Position numbers and translations under genes: made by a program
Assembly: GCA_012932295.1 (NCBI GenBank)
Contig: JAAONU010000019.1
Span: 30,233,913 to 30,297,912 of the forward strand
DNA length: 64,000 nt
DNA from: Cyclina sinensis
Lineage: Eukaryota > Mollusca > Bivalvia > Venerida > Veneridae
Reading direction: 5' to 3'
The notes under the pieces: generated by a model
Database searches by the model: none
What the model was told of the DNA's origin: nothing
What the model saw: only the letters and a program-made list of their open reading frames with translations
Shown here: positions 45,592 to 58,800 of the stretch, one piece after another
Numbering within the stretch: position 1 is the first letter of the stretch
Layout of the letters: every line of letters begins with the position of its first letter

Positions 45592-45798
45592 TTAACCTGC
45601 TGGAACCGAAATTGATTAGCCTTTGCCACCAGTATAGAGCCAGGCCAGCCTGCACATCCGTGCAGTCTGACCAGGCTCTATACTGTTGGTAGCTCAATTT
45701 TTGTATTTTGATATTGAAATCCCTTAAACTTTGAATGGACTGTTCCAAATTCAAAGCTGGACAAATTCATTACAAAAATTCAGCAGGTTCAAGGTTAA
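45592..45798. mobile_element. piggyBac-type MITE with TTAA target site, copy 3
   Basis: The element 45596-45794 lies between TTAA at 45592 and 45795. It starts cctgctggaaccg and ends cagcaggttcaagg, and is colinear with the copies at 16802 and 22181. Confidence 0.72.
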
Positions 45799-46219
45799 GT
45801 AAACTAGATGCAAAATCATGCTACTAAAACGGACACTATGAAAAGCCGACCCAGCTCCCGCAAAGCACATTTAACATTAGTTGTTACCTCGGAGCGTTTT
45901 ACAATCGCTCCTGACAGCCAAAAGCAAAGAAAGTAATGAATAACTGCGCACTTGACAGCTTTCAAGAAAGCCCAAGAGGTAAGTAATTTAGTTTCTGTAC
46001 TGTCCACGGAACTTTGTGACGCTTCACTAGTCTGTGTTTTTCATATCAATTTAGAGGGAAATGCAAATACAGTATCGCGATGTTTGTATTTAACATAACT
46101 ATTCACTTGGGCGCATAAATAACTTACGCTGTATTCGGAGTATTCAATCTTTATTGGTTCGTGAAGTTTTAAAATGCTATCTATAAAAGCAGAAATACAC
46201 TATACGAGTTGCATAATTT

Positions 46220-46884
46220 ATATAAGAAACTGTCACTGTAAGATGAAAATGCCCCCGAAAAAGGTGCTTTGACCTTTGAGCTGAGGACCAGTCATTCAGG
46301 GGTCAAGGTCAAATAAATATAGGCCAATAAGAAGGTCTTGTCAAAAGGGGTGTTGTGTTTAAGTATGAAGGATATTCACTATCTAATATGGAAGTTATGA
46401 CCATTGTTAGGTTTTGGAAAACTGGATTTTGAAGGGTCAAGGTCAAATAAATTTAAGTCAGTTGGAAGGTCTTGTCCAAAGGAATGTTGTGTTCAAGTAT
46501 GAAAATAATCCACTTACTTAAGTTTTGGACAATTGGATCTTCAAGGTGAAGCTTATTCAGGGGTCAAGGTGTGATAAATATAGGTCACTGGGAAGGCCTT
46601 GTCCAAAGGAGTGTTGTGTCCAAGCATGAAGTAAATTCACAAACTAATAAGGAAGTTATGGCCAATGTTAAAGTCTTTGGACAACTGGATCATCAAGATG
46701 AAGATCAGTCAGGGGTTAGAGCCAAATAAATATAGGTCAGTGGGAAGGCCTTGTCCAAAGAGGTGTTGTTTCCAAGTATAAAGTAAATCTACTAACTAAT
46801 AAGGAAGTTAAGGCCAATGTTAAAGTTTTCGGACGGACTGACAGACGGACATTTAAAAAACTATATGCCTCCCTTCGGGGGCAT
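46220..46884 (+). mobile_element. ATGCCCC-ended TIR element, best-preserved copy
   Basis: The left edge is gaaactgtcactgtaagatg, then atgcccccgaa (46249). The right end is ttcgggggcat (46874-46884). The interior has four or five ~140-bp units with 'ggtcttgtccaaaggagtgt', 'gaagttatggccaatgtt' and 'caggggtcaaggt'. This copy defines the TIR ATGCCCCCGAA of the family seen at 1563 and 2425. Confidence 0.7.
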
Positions 46885-48429
46885 AGAATGAGTAAAGTGG
46901 CCATTTTTCAGGTTGATAAAATATAATTTATAGAATAAATGTTGTAGACTTGAAAATACATTGTTCAGAATATCAAGACGGGGTTAAACAAAAGTTTATA
47001 GAAGTGTCAGGTTCTTTCTTCAAAGGTCTGAAATAATATAAAGAATATTTACCATGGTCAAATTCTTTCTGTCACATGACCAAAACACCCATAAAATGGT
47101 TTATCCCTTTACGTTTCTAAAATGAGGCATTTTAAAACATCAATCAAGGAAATAATTCCAGTTAACTGTCAAATTTTATCGGGTATATATATGAAGAAGA
47201 CCACCACTTTTCAGACAACAAAATGAAAACAAATTTAGAAAATGACAACAAATATAAACAATTTAATTAATGGTACAGTGTTACGTGTGCCAATGACATT
47301 ACACATGTGAAGATACACATTACATTTATTTTACACTTATAACAATATTTGTCATTAAATACATCACAATATCAATAATATCGCTATGAAAAATGTTATT
47401 TTCTCAAAAATAAATTAACTTTGACTAACTTGTATTATTTCAGCTATTAGCATGTATCAACAAATATTCGTTAAACTACATACAATGCGTGTTTAAAGTT
47501 ATAACAAATAAATCCCTGCAACCTGAAATAGTAATAAATCTTCATGCAAACCCTCATCAAATGTGGTAGCCGACATGTACTTAACTACTTTGTTGCTTGT
47601 GTACGTTTTGGATTACATTATACATTTAAGCCTAAAAACAGTAATTTTCAATGACAAACATTAAACAAGTAAGTGAACAAAGTAAGTAAATAATATTTGA
47701 ATTGTTGTGTGTTTTACAATACAAATAATTCTGTATATAAAAAATAATATGACATGGTATAATGCGATATATTTTTTAGTTTTTCACAAGTACTCGTAGC
47801 ATTATGCCTTTAGTATTCTACAAAGGAGATCTGAGGTAGCATATCACCATTTTCTTCATTTTTCATTATATATTATGTATATGCACATTGCTATAACAAA
47901 GGGATTTTATCTCTAACAAGAGGACTAAATGGTTCTAGATCCCTGAAAAGGGACTATTAAAAATGGGTGGGTGGTGGTGGGGGTGGGGGAAAGAAAAATA
48001 GTCATGCCACCTAAAGCATGTGTTAAATGGCAGAAAGTTCAAGTACCACATTACATATAAAAATATCTTTAAGCCAAACTGATGGACTCTAGTTTCCATT
48101 GAAACGTATCACAATGTCTGCAAAAATCTTATTTTACACTGTACACATGTTACAAATGCCACGAAGTAGCTTCAAAACAGAAAATAGGTCACAAAGTCAA
48201 GGTAAACTAAGGTCAAAGTGGAAGTCTGTATGGAAACAAACAGTTAAATTTTTAATGACACAGCTTCAAAACAAGGAAGCAGGTTAGTAGGTCAAAGTCA
48301 AGGTCAGTCAAAGTCAAAGTTGAGGTCTGCATGCAAAATTATACAACTTTTTAAAATTTGAATTACGTAGCTTTAAAAACAAAGAAGTAAGTCAGTAGGT
48401 CCATAAACGACAAGGTCAATTGAAGGTGA
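46885..48429. other. Intergenic, nothing supported
   Basis: AT-rich. A G-rich stretch (47966-47990, ggtggtggtgggggtggggg) is present. From about 48100 there are degenerate 'aggtcaaagtcaaggtca' phrases. Confidence 0.4.
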
Positions 48430-49375
48430 TAGTCAAGTCTTCCAAAGCCCTTCTTATTAACTAGGCAATGCTGAACTAAACTATCTAAGCCCTATGCCTT
48501 CCACTTTCTGACAAGAAGATTTTTTTACCCATTGTCTATAAAACTCTATGTAAAACCAAGTGACCCCCAATTTTGACTAAGGGGCCACGATTTATATATA
48601 CTTATTAGAGGTCTACTAGACAACCCTACACAGCAAATATCGAAACTCTATGCCTAACGGTTTCTGACAATAAGATTAGATTTTTTAAAGTATTTCTTAC
48701 ATAAGTCTATATAAAATGAAGTTACTCCTGGTGTAGGGCCAATTCTGTCCCAGGAGACATGATTTGTATGATTTTAATAAAGGTCCACTAGATGATACTA
48801 CAAACTAAATATCTTAGCTCCAGGTCTTGTGATTTCAGACAAGAAGATTTGAAAACCTTTTTCTATATAACTATTTAAATGAAGTGACCCCTGAGGAAGG
48901 ACCAATTTTGACCCAGGGACGATGATTTGCACACTCATGGTTGAGATACACACATCAATATTTAAATTCTATGCCTTACTGTTTCTGACAAGTAGATCTT
49001 TAAAGTCTTTCCTATAAAGTCTATGTAAAATCAATTGACCCCCTGGGATGGGGCCAATTCTGTTCCAAGAGCCATGGCTTATATTATTTCGTTAGAAATT
49101 CACTAGGGGATGCTTTAACCAGATATATAAGCTGCAGACCTTCTGGTTTGAGACAAGAAGATTTTTTAAAGTTTTTCCTTTCAGTTGCCATGGCAAGCAG
49201 AATTCTGCATAGAATTTTATCTATTATACAATTTAGAAGGGGGAGCAATACAAGGATCATTCCTGTGAAGTTTCATTGCGATTGGCCCAATGGTATAGGA
49301 AGAGATTTTATTTGAAGTTAATTTTGAACGGACGTCGGACAAAAGAACATATTACACATGACCTTAGGTGAGCTA
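48430..49375 (-). mobile_element. AGCTCACCTGAG-family element, reversed and 3'-truncated
   Basis: On the minus strand it starts at about 49375 with atagctcacctaaggtcatg and runs through five or six diverged units ('tctttttgtcagaaa', 'tagacttatagg', 'aattgacc...cccagg'). It ends without the opposite terminus, so it is an old copy. Confidence 0.6.
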
Positions 49376-50068
49376 TCAATCCGATGACGATAACCTAGCT
49401 GTTTCGTTTCGTGTTAGGATGTCATATGGTTGGATCTTAGTATAAAATTATTTGAGAAAGAAATTACATAGTTACAATCCTTATTTTTCTTTTTTAATTC
49501 TGACCATATCTCTTTCATGTTAAAACTTTATGCAAACAGCTAAAAAATGAGTATATGTCGTGTTATATTTATATAATTTCCCATTGTAACAACGTTGCCA
49601 GTGCAAACTGTCAAATATTTAATATCTGCTGATACTTGATTTAAGCTCCAGAACTGTTTTTATCATATTACCATTTTGTTATGAATTACTGTACTATGGG
49701 TCTGACTATTTGTGTATATATGCTCAGTTTTCACAATAAATGGGGTCATCCTAACGAGGCCTGAAAAAATATCCAGCGGGGTAATATTATACACTTGTCA
49801 AAACTTTTAAATACTCCGCTTGCTCTTTGTACAAAATATTATCTTATATCAGGGAACTTTTACAAATTCTCATTCTTTTTATGTTATTTCATATCGAATA
49901 AAACATAAGATATTAACAAAACGTTTCTCAAAATGATCGATTAATCACTATAGTTGCAAAGCCACGATATGCATCGTGTCCGATCCACTTTTACAGTTTC
50001 AAAAACGGAGTTTACGTACTAAACAGTTTAGTAAAGTGCTCAGCCATTCGAATGTTTCATAATATAAT
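49376..50068. other. Intergenic, nothing supported
   Basis: No coding or repeat structure recognised. Confidence 0.35.
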
Positions 50069-50199
50069 GTTATTAATTAGTCGAATTTATATTGGCTTTG
50101 TGATTGGGCTGAAGACAGTCATATTGGCCTGAGGCCGAAGGCCAATATGACGTCTTCAGCCCAATAACAAAGCCAATACGAATTCGACTAATTAATGAC
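50069..50199. repeat. Long hairpin 1 (~60-bp arms, 10-nt loop)
   Basis: Arms 50069-50129 and 50140-50199 are near-perfect reverse complements around tgaggccgaa. The stem core attgggctgaaga...gtcatattggcc is shared with hairpin 2 at 51121-51229. Confidence 0.9.
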
Positions 50200-50200
50200 A

Positions 50201-50690
50201 ATTTTATTAATTAACTTTATAATATTATGTTCAATTATCAAACTAAGTAATCCAAAACTCGTAATTTATAACAGGGTAAAACTTGTGATCGTCTGCTTTT
50301 CACTTCCGCGCAACATAATATTTGGTAAATATGAAAATCACTAAATGAAAGGTTGAACACTGCTAAATTTACTGTGATCCGATAGCGCAGGGTCTCCGCG
50401 AACTTTTTTTGCTACTTTTTGAACTTTTTAAGAGATAAAAACTTTTATGTAAAAACTAGGCTAAGCATATTCAAAATGGCGTCCAACATGGTGAAAATCC
50501 TAGGCTCATATAAGGCCGAGTTTTTCCTGAATCCTGATTGGCTAAATCTCGTATTGGCCGACTTTTTACTTATTGGCCGTGTTTTTTTCGTATTGGCCGA
50601 GTTTCGAGCTTTATTGGCGAGGCTTTGGTTGTATCAAGCCAACAACATGGTCAGAATCTAGTTCAATATTATAAAGTTAATTAATAAAAT
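50201..50690. mobile_element. Putative AT-rich MITE next to hairpin 1
   Basis: attttattaattaactttat + aatatt (50201-50226) and its complement at 50665-50690 form perfect 26-bp inverted ends. The interior carries several attggccg/ggccgag phrases. No ORF of note. Confidence 0.55.
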
Positions 50691-50859
50691 CCTTCATCAA
50701 ACCATTCAATTTTGACAACAACAGTTTTGTACTGTAAATCAGATGCTAAAGTAAAATACAACCGTTACTGCGTACGATTACTGATGATTATTAATTAACT
50801 ATACAATATTAGGCGCATTTTCACTGCAAATGCAGGGCCAATATGAACTTCTCCAAAAC

Positions 50860-50965
50860 ACTATTAACACAAAACTCGGCCATTATGAAGAAACTCGGCC
50901 TTTATGAAAAAACTCGGCTATTATGAGATTCGAGCCTTCTCATTGGCTGACCAGCTCGGTCATTA
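50860..50965. repeat. aaactcggcc...atgaa mini-repeat
   Basis: Five close copies of actcggccattatgaa-like phrases, the inverse of the ttattggccgagttt phrases at 50500-50640. The two clusters could pair. Confidence 0.6.
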
Positions 50966-51120
50966 TGAAACTGCTTCTAACACATGGGATTTTTGTTTGT
51001 TGATGTTAATGAAAACATTGGATTACTATTATTTCATTGAAATTTTCACATTAATTGTTATTGGTTAACTATCTAATGTTCTTTGGTAAGTATTGTATAG
51101 TTAATTGGTAAATTTTTCAA

Positions 51121-51229
51121 TAATTAAGTGTTTTCACAATGGTCTTGTTATTGGGCTGAAGATAGTCATATTAGCCTAATATGACTATCTTCAGCCCAAC
51201 AACTAGACCATTATGAAAACACTTAATTA
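51121..51229. repeat. Long hairpin 2 (53-bp arms, 3-nt loop)
   Basis: Arms 51121-51173 and 51177-51229 are near-perfect reverse complements around gcc. Outer stem taattaagtgttttca; inner stem ttgggctgaagatagtcata as in hairpin 1. Confidence 0.92.
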
Positions 51230-51239
51230 TTAACATTAT

Positions 51240-52440
51240 AATATAGTTTGGGTATTTTGAAACATAATGCTTTGAAATTGAAAACAATGCTTCAAAAAAA
51301 CTTATTTAATAATGGATGTATTTACTTTGAATAATTGACAAAGGACCATATCTGTTGAAAGCCATAATGATAAAATTAGTTTTAGTAACTTTGAACTTTC
51401 TCTTTCATAATTTGTACGAGTTCGTTGCGATCAGACGAAGAAACCGATAAACAGACAAAAAGACAGACGGACAATATTGATCAAGTCCAGTTGTAAATTT
51501 TCATGTAGGAAGATGACAAGGAAAGCAATTTATGATCTGAAAACTGACTTCTTCTGAATATCCACTATGACCTTGACCTTTGGCAGTTTCACTCCTAAAT
51601 CAGAAGGGATCATGCTTGATGAGACTGAAGTCCATATAAGTTTTCATGCCGGTAGGTTGTAATGAGGGCAATTTATAGCCTAGAATAAAGTGTGTCTAAG
51701 AACAGACGCATAAACAGACATCCGGAAAGCTAATTCCAGTATACCCAAACAATTCCGGTAAAATGGGTATAACAATCATGGCTGATTTCTAAAATATATG
51801 CACAACAGTAGGTTGCATAAAAAATTTAATCAAAATTTCCACGTCAAAAAGGGTCATAATTTGCATTAAATTTGGTCAAGAGTTATCTAGCTTCTTTTTC
51901 TTCATGTCATTGAAGACATAAGTGAAGTATTTAAAGAATAATCATAGTTGCATATAAAAATATATGAATCATAAAAAATCAATGCAAAACGGTCATATTT
52001 CTTTTTAGCACCTTAAACCTTAACCAAAATTTCTAAGTTAAAAAGGGGTAATAATTTACAATAGATTCTGTCAAGAGCTATCTTACTTGGAGGTCTGATG
52101 TCCCTTAGCATCATTTGTTAAGTTTCAAGTAATTTCCCATTAAAGATTAATGATGAATAAAAATGATAGTATGTTGCATGTAAAACTTTAACCAAGATTT
52201 TTAAATAAAAAGGGCCATAACTTGCCTAAAATTTGGTCAAGAGTTATCCAACTTGTTTGTTTAATGCCCCTGAAGACATCAGTAAAGTATTAAATCAGTT
52301 AGCATTGCTGGTTAATATGATATATGCATGATAGTAACTTGCAAGCAAAACCTTAACGTAAATGTTATATCCCCAACGCCGACGCCAGAATGAGTAGAAT
52401 ACCTCGACTTACTTTGCGTAGTCCAGCTTATATAATGAAA
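51240..52440 (+). repeat. Degenerate ~190-bp tandem repeat
   Basis: Units share 'taaccaaaatttctaagtta', 'aaaaagggtcataatttgca', 'tttggtcaagagttatctag' and 'cctgaagacatcagtaaag'. A further bivalve-type minisatellite; no coding sequence. Confidence 0.6.
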
Positions 52441-52451
52441 AGTTATCTTAT

Positions 52452-52850
52452 CTAATTATATCTGTCTCCATCTTTCCTGCGATGGCTCCTCGTCTTAAAA
52501 CAGCAAATACGTTTACATATCGCTACAACATTTCCGGTGTCTCCCTCGGGCCCTACTATTCCAAGAAGCGTTGTAAACAGACCCATAGAAAATAGTAACG
52601 AAAATCCTATAGTTGAAAACAAAAATATTCCGAACTGAGAAAAGAAAGAAAGCACAGTGAAAAACATAAACAGTGATGCCCCCAGTGTTGTAAAGGCGCC
52701 GAAAAATACGGATACAGCCATTAAATCCAGCATATCTCGAACACGTGACAATCGATCGTGATGCAGGGAGAGTGTGTATCCTTCTGCCAGATGCACAACA
52801 TAGTCCACCGATAAGCCCACCACCATACACATGTTTATCGCCTCGATCAT
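52452..52850 (-). CDS. Dispatched-like terminal exon
   Basis: Acceptor gattttttcag. Encodes MIEAINMCMVVGLSVDYVVH, LAEGYTLSLHHDRLSRVRDM, then SVFFGAFTTLGASLFMFFTV and further membrane spans, and a basic cytosolic tail (KTRSHRRKDGDRYN) to TAG. The Met is internal, not a start: the preceding exon ends ...GGWKLG in phase 0. Confidence 0.92.
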   Translation of the reverse strand: MIEAINMCMVVGLSVDYVVHLAEGYTLSLHHDRLSRVRDMLDLMAVSVFFGAFTTLGASLFMFFTVLSFFSQFGIFLFSTIGFSLLFSMGLFTTLLGIVGPEGDTGNVVAICKRICCFKTRSHRRKDGDRYN

Positions 52851-55800
52851 CTGAAAAAATCAGTCTCTTTTGCTGTGATAATTCAATCAATTCATTAAGT
52901 TATACTAAATTATCTTAGAAGGTATAATGCTTGTCAAACAATATCGATGAATAGTTATTAGAACAGGCACCTACAAATAAGAAAAGCAACATTTCAATTC
53001 ACTTCTAGTTTGACAACCTCATTGCCTTGCATACACAAATTTTCAAACAGAAAAGTGACAGTTTAAAAACATTACGTACAAAATTTAAACGTGGTAGGAT
53101 TTGTCAGCAAATCCATCTATTCTAACCAGCGTACTTCAGCGAGTAAAGATTGCTGCTACTATCCTTTCCCCAACCCCCATGATTTCTTTGATTCAGCTGC
53201 ACCGCAATTAATATACACAGTACATGTACAAAATGAGTACCCTAAGACGTGATTATAAAACATTATTAATTACCCCAAGTTTCCAGCCGCCTAATACAAT
53301 GACGCCAATAACACAGGCTGTACAGCAGCACAGGGACAACTGTCGCCAACAAGCCTGTTATAAGGTTTCCAGTAGCAACGATCAAGATGACCAAAGCTAG
53401 ACTCAGTCCTATAGCTATACCGTAGACGGCGTTCTCCACCAGCAGCTTAAAGTAAAATCAGTCAATTAAAAGAAATTATAATACGTGTAATTTTTTTGAT
53501 AGTCCCGTCAAAAATTGAGACTGCTGTTGAAAAAATGTCCGTATTGGTATTTAATACTTTTACATAAAAAAATGTGGCAACTGTCATATAATAAGAATGA
53601 ATCAAAGAGTTTAAATGAATATAGTATATTCTTTACTCTTTCACACGCTGACGTCAATGGTACTGAGCAAACTTAAAACAAGAAGAAGTTTGTTTTGTAA
53701 GCTTAATCATGTTATTTTCATCTATTTCTGCTTTTTCAAGATCAACACTTTAAATTGGAAGCAAACACTAACTCTTCTTAAATATTTGTCTCCGAGCAAT
53801 AAATAATTCATGAAAACGGACGATTTAAAGTTCATATGAGATGGGACATACTAGTTAATAATTTGGCGCTAAATTTATGTATGTAGAGGATTATCAATAA
53901 ACTCTTTTAACAGGCATGCATAATTCGGCTACAACAAATGAAATCAAACTCAGCCAGTTTCTTTTTATTTTGGACGCATCAAATTACAAAGCTTGTGAAA
54001 CAAACTTGGTGGGACCGTATGATTGCACCCGTTGTAAAATGTGGCTCAAAACTTGTTAAAACATTTTACCCTCTGTCTGGTGATCCACACCCAACGTTCA
54101 TGAGAAGACGTCTGAAATCCAGTTTTCAGCTCTTTGGGCATCTTTTCAATCTAGATTAAACGCAGATAGAGGACGCCAAATTAATATAGAATTGAATAGA
54201 TTACATGTTCTAACATTTCAGATAAGATCTTCAAAAATACCGTACACAGTAAAAGAAAATGTTTTACTTAACAATTATAAAACAGTTTTTTTGAACGACA
54301 ACCTAGACACAAAACAAACGTATCAGTCATGATTCTATTTTCACACTGTGATCTTTCTGTCTTGATATTATTTTAGGTCTAGAGTCAGATCAAGAGATTT
54401 TTCTCTTTTTTATCCCCGCTTCCTAACGCATACTTAATATAAAATTAAAAGATTCTTTTAAACTGGTATTGAAAATTATGCCGTCAGCCTACTTTTTGCA
54501 CCCTCCCCTCCCAACACATAAAACGCTGGTAAGTAGTATAAAGCAGGACATAAAACTTCGCAAAAAGTCGACGAAAGTTCCTTCCCACCAATCGAGATAT
54601 CAAGATTTTATCTGAATAGCAACCTCTCTGTTCAGGAGTTCTTCCCAGCTTTCCATAATAGCATCTCCTTCCGTGTATCCGAGGAGCATGGCCTGTATTG
54701 TTGTACCAACGGAGATCGCCACATACTTTAAGTCATTTCCATAAAAGATACCTATAGACAAGCAAATATGTAATTTAGTACGACATTTTTTTCACAGATT
54801 TTTCGTATTAATTAGGAGAAATTTGATATTTTAAAAGTTTGTCCTTATTGGCACGTATCTAATTTATATCAAAGACTCTTGCCTTGAAGGTTTGTTTTTG
54901 TGCAAGACAACTTTTTAGACAACCTAAAAAATCACGATTCTGTCAAAATTGATGTCGTGCAGTTTTTTAAGGGAACTGCCACAGTGACAAGATTAAATGT
55001 AATTGGCTCTCTTCCCGTCATATAGTAATCACCTCCACCTTGACTGGTGTTTCGAGAACGACTTATATAGTTTTGGTAAACGTGAGTTGAAATTAACCTA
55101 AAATCATTCAGTACAAATTGACTGAAACTAAGAAGTGTAAATATTTCTCAGGCAGTACCTGGCTTTGAATTGACGTCAGTACTAAAGGTCCCAATCTCCT
55201 CACCGATGAGGGAATCGTACTTGTAGAAGTCATCCGTGTAAGACCCACTATAACGATTTGTCAGCCAGTATGATATAGCAATCTTCAAAGGATAATACTC
55301 ATATGATTTAATTTGAATAGGTTCTTTTTTCTGGGTAAGTCTCATATGAAACCTTTATGAAGACAACCCAATGACTAACTTACATAAGGACCAGATGCAC
55401 GCTGTCTTGTATGAATTAAAGTTCTGTGACCTGTAGTTTTCACTGTGTCAGCAGTGCGTACAGGAAGACAGTTTGTCGAAGCATGTGCTAGCTAGACTTG
55501 TCCTTTTCACAACAAATACTAGTACACAGAACTAAGGAGGACAGATTACAGTCAACAGCAATTGTATTTTACTCTAAGGTAGTGTTTATAATTTTATAAA
55601 TCGTACTGTATTTTCATAGACATTTTATTTACTGAACTATTTATTTTGCTGGTTAAAGAAATTGCAATCATTTTTGTTATATCTGCTTTCTCGAAAAAAT
55701 ACACACGATGATGAATATTTTAAGTTCATCGTCTGCAGGAGCTGCATGACCTTGTCGAGTTAGGAAGAATAGTGCGATGCGGACACATTGCTTAAAGAAA

Positions 55801-58800
55801 AAAAAGAACTAAAATTTAAATGCAAATCGTTCAAAGCTAATGTATTCATGGCAACATTTTTGTTCGCTGTGATAATAGTTTTGAATGAAGAGAAACGACT
55901 TGTAAGCAGAAATACTCTAAAGCTTTTAAGCTTGATGAAAACTGTGATCAAATCGCATTTTTAAGTGCACTTGTATACAGAGGCAAGTGCTGTAACAACA
56001 TTCATGTTTAGATTTCATGAAATTTCAATTTCACTTATTCACATGTTTAGCCACAACAAAGTACTTCTTTAGTCTAAAGATTATGCCTTTTCACACAAAA
56101 CAAAAGAAACATGAAAAAGAGATTTAATACGTAAGTGTGTAGTCTTTGATACAAATATTCATTAGAAGTTAATTACGGTAAGACTTACCTCTAGATGGTT
56201 GTTAAAATCTCCTCTGAGGACGCTTGCGTTATAGAACTGTGGTCTAGTCTCCGCAAATCTAATGGCCTTCTCTTTGGTAAACGGAAGACTCCAGTTTGTC
56301 CCGGTGAGATTTGACTCCTCCTGTAGAAAAAAAAAAACATAAATGTACATACAGTTAACAAGAGCTAGACATTGAATGGCAAACTTTTGATAGTCTATCT
56401 ATATAAGAAATTTACTCGATTTATAGTTGCTCAAATGACCAAAACCCCAAGAGAAGTTAAGAAAATTGAAAAAAAAACAACAGTTTAAGACAAACTCCTT
56501 GCCTTTTTAATATTCATTGTATAAAACCCGATAATAGGACTCTTGGTTTATTTAACATCCAAAATTCAACTTTTCTAGAGACAGGCATGTATACAGAAAT
56601 GATAAAATCCTTACAGGCTTTATAGTTAAATATTTTATAAGTAATGCAAGATTTCTTGTCAAATTCACATCACTTGTGGATAAGCATTCTAACGTTCAGA
56701 CGTGTTTATCCTGTGTCCTAGGAGCATACGTCTAAACATACCTCTAGAAATGCCTGAAGATCGTCCATGAAGCATTTGATGTTGTACTCTCCAGTGATCG
56801 GGTGTTTCTGTATGCGAAGTTCTTCTGCTTTTTGTTCTGGTAATGTCCGTAGTGTCTTGCAGAGGTTCTGTGTTCAGAAAAAACAAAGGCATTAATATAA
56901 ATTCCTTACAACGCGTTAAGCTATGACGGGACGAAGGATATCATGTTAAAAGATAGATTTGCCACAGAATTCCTTAAAATGTTAAGGTATAAATATTCAA
57001 AGGTGCCAAACATGAACATCATAACATTTGAATACTTCTGAAACCGATCACTCAAGTCTTGAAGAAGTACCGTTTATGGAAAGCGCTCTTTATATTTGTT
57101 TTTGGAAGTTATAGATCTATTTCATGGTCGTGATATTTAACGGGAATGCGCTTCACTTCAAATTAATAACATATTTCTTCCTTATACCTTTGTTTATATT
57201 ATTTCACGGTCTGTCGTAGTCTACTCACGGTCAGTGGACTTTTGAAATGACTAGAAATGTATTAACTAGAAAGAATTCATTTAGGCTGAATCTTTTGAAC
57301 AGTCGCTCGCTGATTCTATACAGTTTGGGTCGTGGGTTCAAAGTAGTTTTTCGAAGGAATAAACACTTAGGTCTGGTATGCATCGAGTATTATTGAATAT
57401 GTAAAGACTTGGAAACGGGATCAGTGCTTAAAAACAGTTGTTTATCTTCTTATATACTTTTATAGTCGTAAAAAGTTACAATTAGTTAAAAGATTTTTCA
57501 TTCACATGCATATTTAGGACCCCAGTTATGTTCCTAGTACCTGTGACGAGCATGACTTTAAATAATCTAAAATTATTACTGAGTAATGCATGCTGTGTTG
57601 TTTTTCTGCATGGCAGATGATCTTTAGGTTATACTTAAGCAATTTCTGTCAACAACTGTTTTATTACTATCATTTTATCACTTGTACTGAGTACGGAATA
57701 ATTCGGTGTCTACGTGTCATTATATCATTTTAGTGGACGATTACCTTTTGAACCCTCCCATGACCTGTTGTATAATGCTGTACTTTAATATTTTGTTATA
57801 TGTATACCCCTGTTATCACCATATGATTATTCTGTTGCTTATATAGTATGTATTGTGTATTTACCCAGCAGAGTACGATTGGGCAGCAATAAAAGATATA
57901 CTCTCAGCTGTGTTCATTCCTTTTAGTGGAATAACTATAAACCCCCAATATATGACATGGTGTCAGAATAAAGGGATTTATTTAATAATTGTGAAATTAT
58001 TTGTAACTCTTTTGGTTAAAATACATTCCTGTTACCAGTTAGACGGAATTAATATTTATATTAAATTCCACAATGGATTCAACTGGAATTCCAACTCCAA
58101 AGATGGACTGGATTAGCGAGAACCTCCTAGAAGCTTTCAAGAAATTTAGACAACATGTAGAGCTTTTTTTTTTGCTGGTGCCCTGAAAGACAAATCAGAG
58201 GAAGTCAAAGTTACTTATTTATTATTGTGGGTAGGAGAGCGTGGACGAGAGATCTACAATACATTGCAGTTGACAGAAGATGAACAAAAATCAACAAAAC
58301 TGATTTCGGATAAATTTCAACTTCATGTTCAACCAAAATCAAACCCAGTTTTCAGTCGTTATAAATTTAAAAATGAAAAACAAGGAGACAATACCATTGA
58401 ACAATTTATCACAAGCTTGAAGACACTTGCTGTTGATTGTGCATTTGGAGACACATACAGAGACGACATGATTAGGGACCAAATTGTTTTTGGAATCCAG
58501 TCTGAGAAAATTAGAGAAAAACTTATTACGGAAGGAGACCAACTTACACTTGTTAAAGCAGAAAGAATATGTCAGTCTTACGAGTATGCTCAAAAGCAGC
58601 TACAGACAATGAAATCAGCAAAACCATCAGTTGACTATATTAAAAGCCGCACAAAACAACATAACCAAACACATGAAGCTGCAAGTAGAAAACAACCAAC
58701 AATGTCACAAAATCTTCAGCATCCTAGACCAAAGAAACATTCGAACTGTCAAAAATGTGGACAACTACATATAAGGAAAATATGCCCCGCAAAAGGAAAA

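Noticed and set aside
53938..54159. Plus-strand ORF of 73 codons
   Set aside because: No domain; it overlaps a phase-fitting micro-exon of the Dispatched-like gene on the other strand.
57853..58116. Plus-strand ORF across the left LTR, repeated at 62442
   Set aside because: It is LTR sequence continuing into the leader; both copies are by-products of the LTR.
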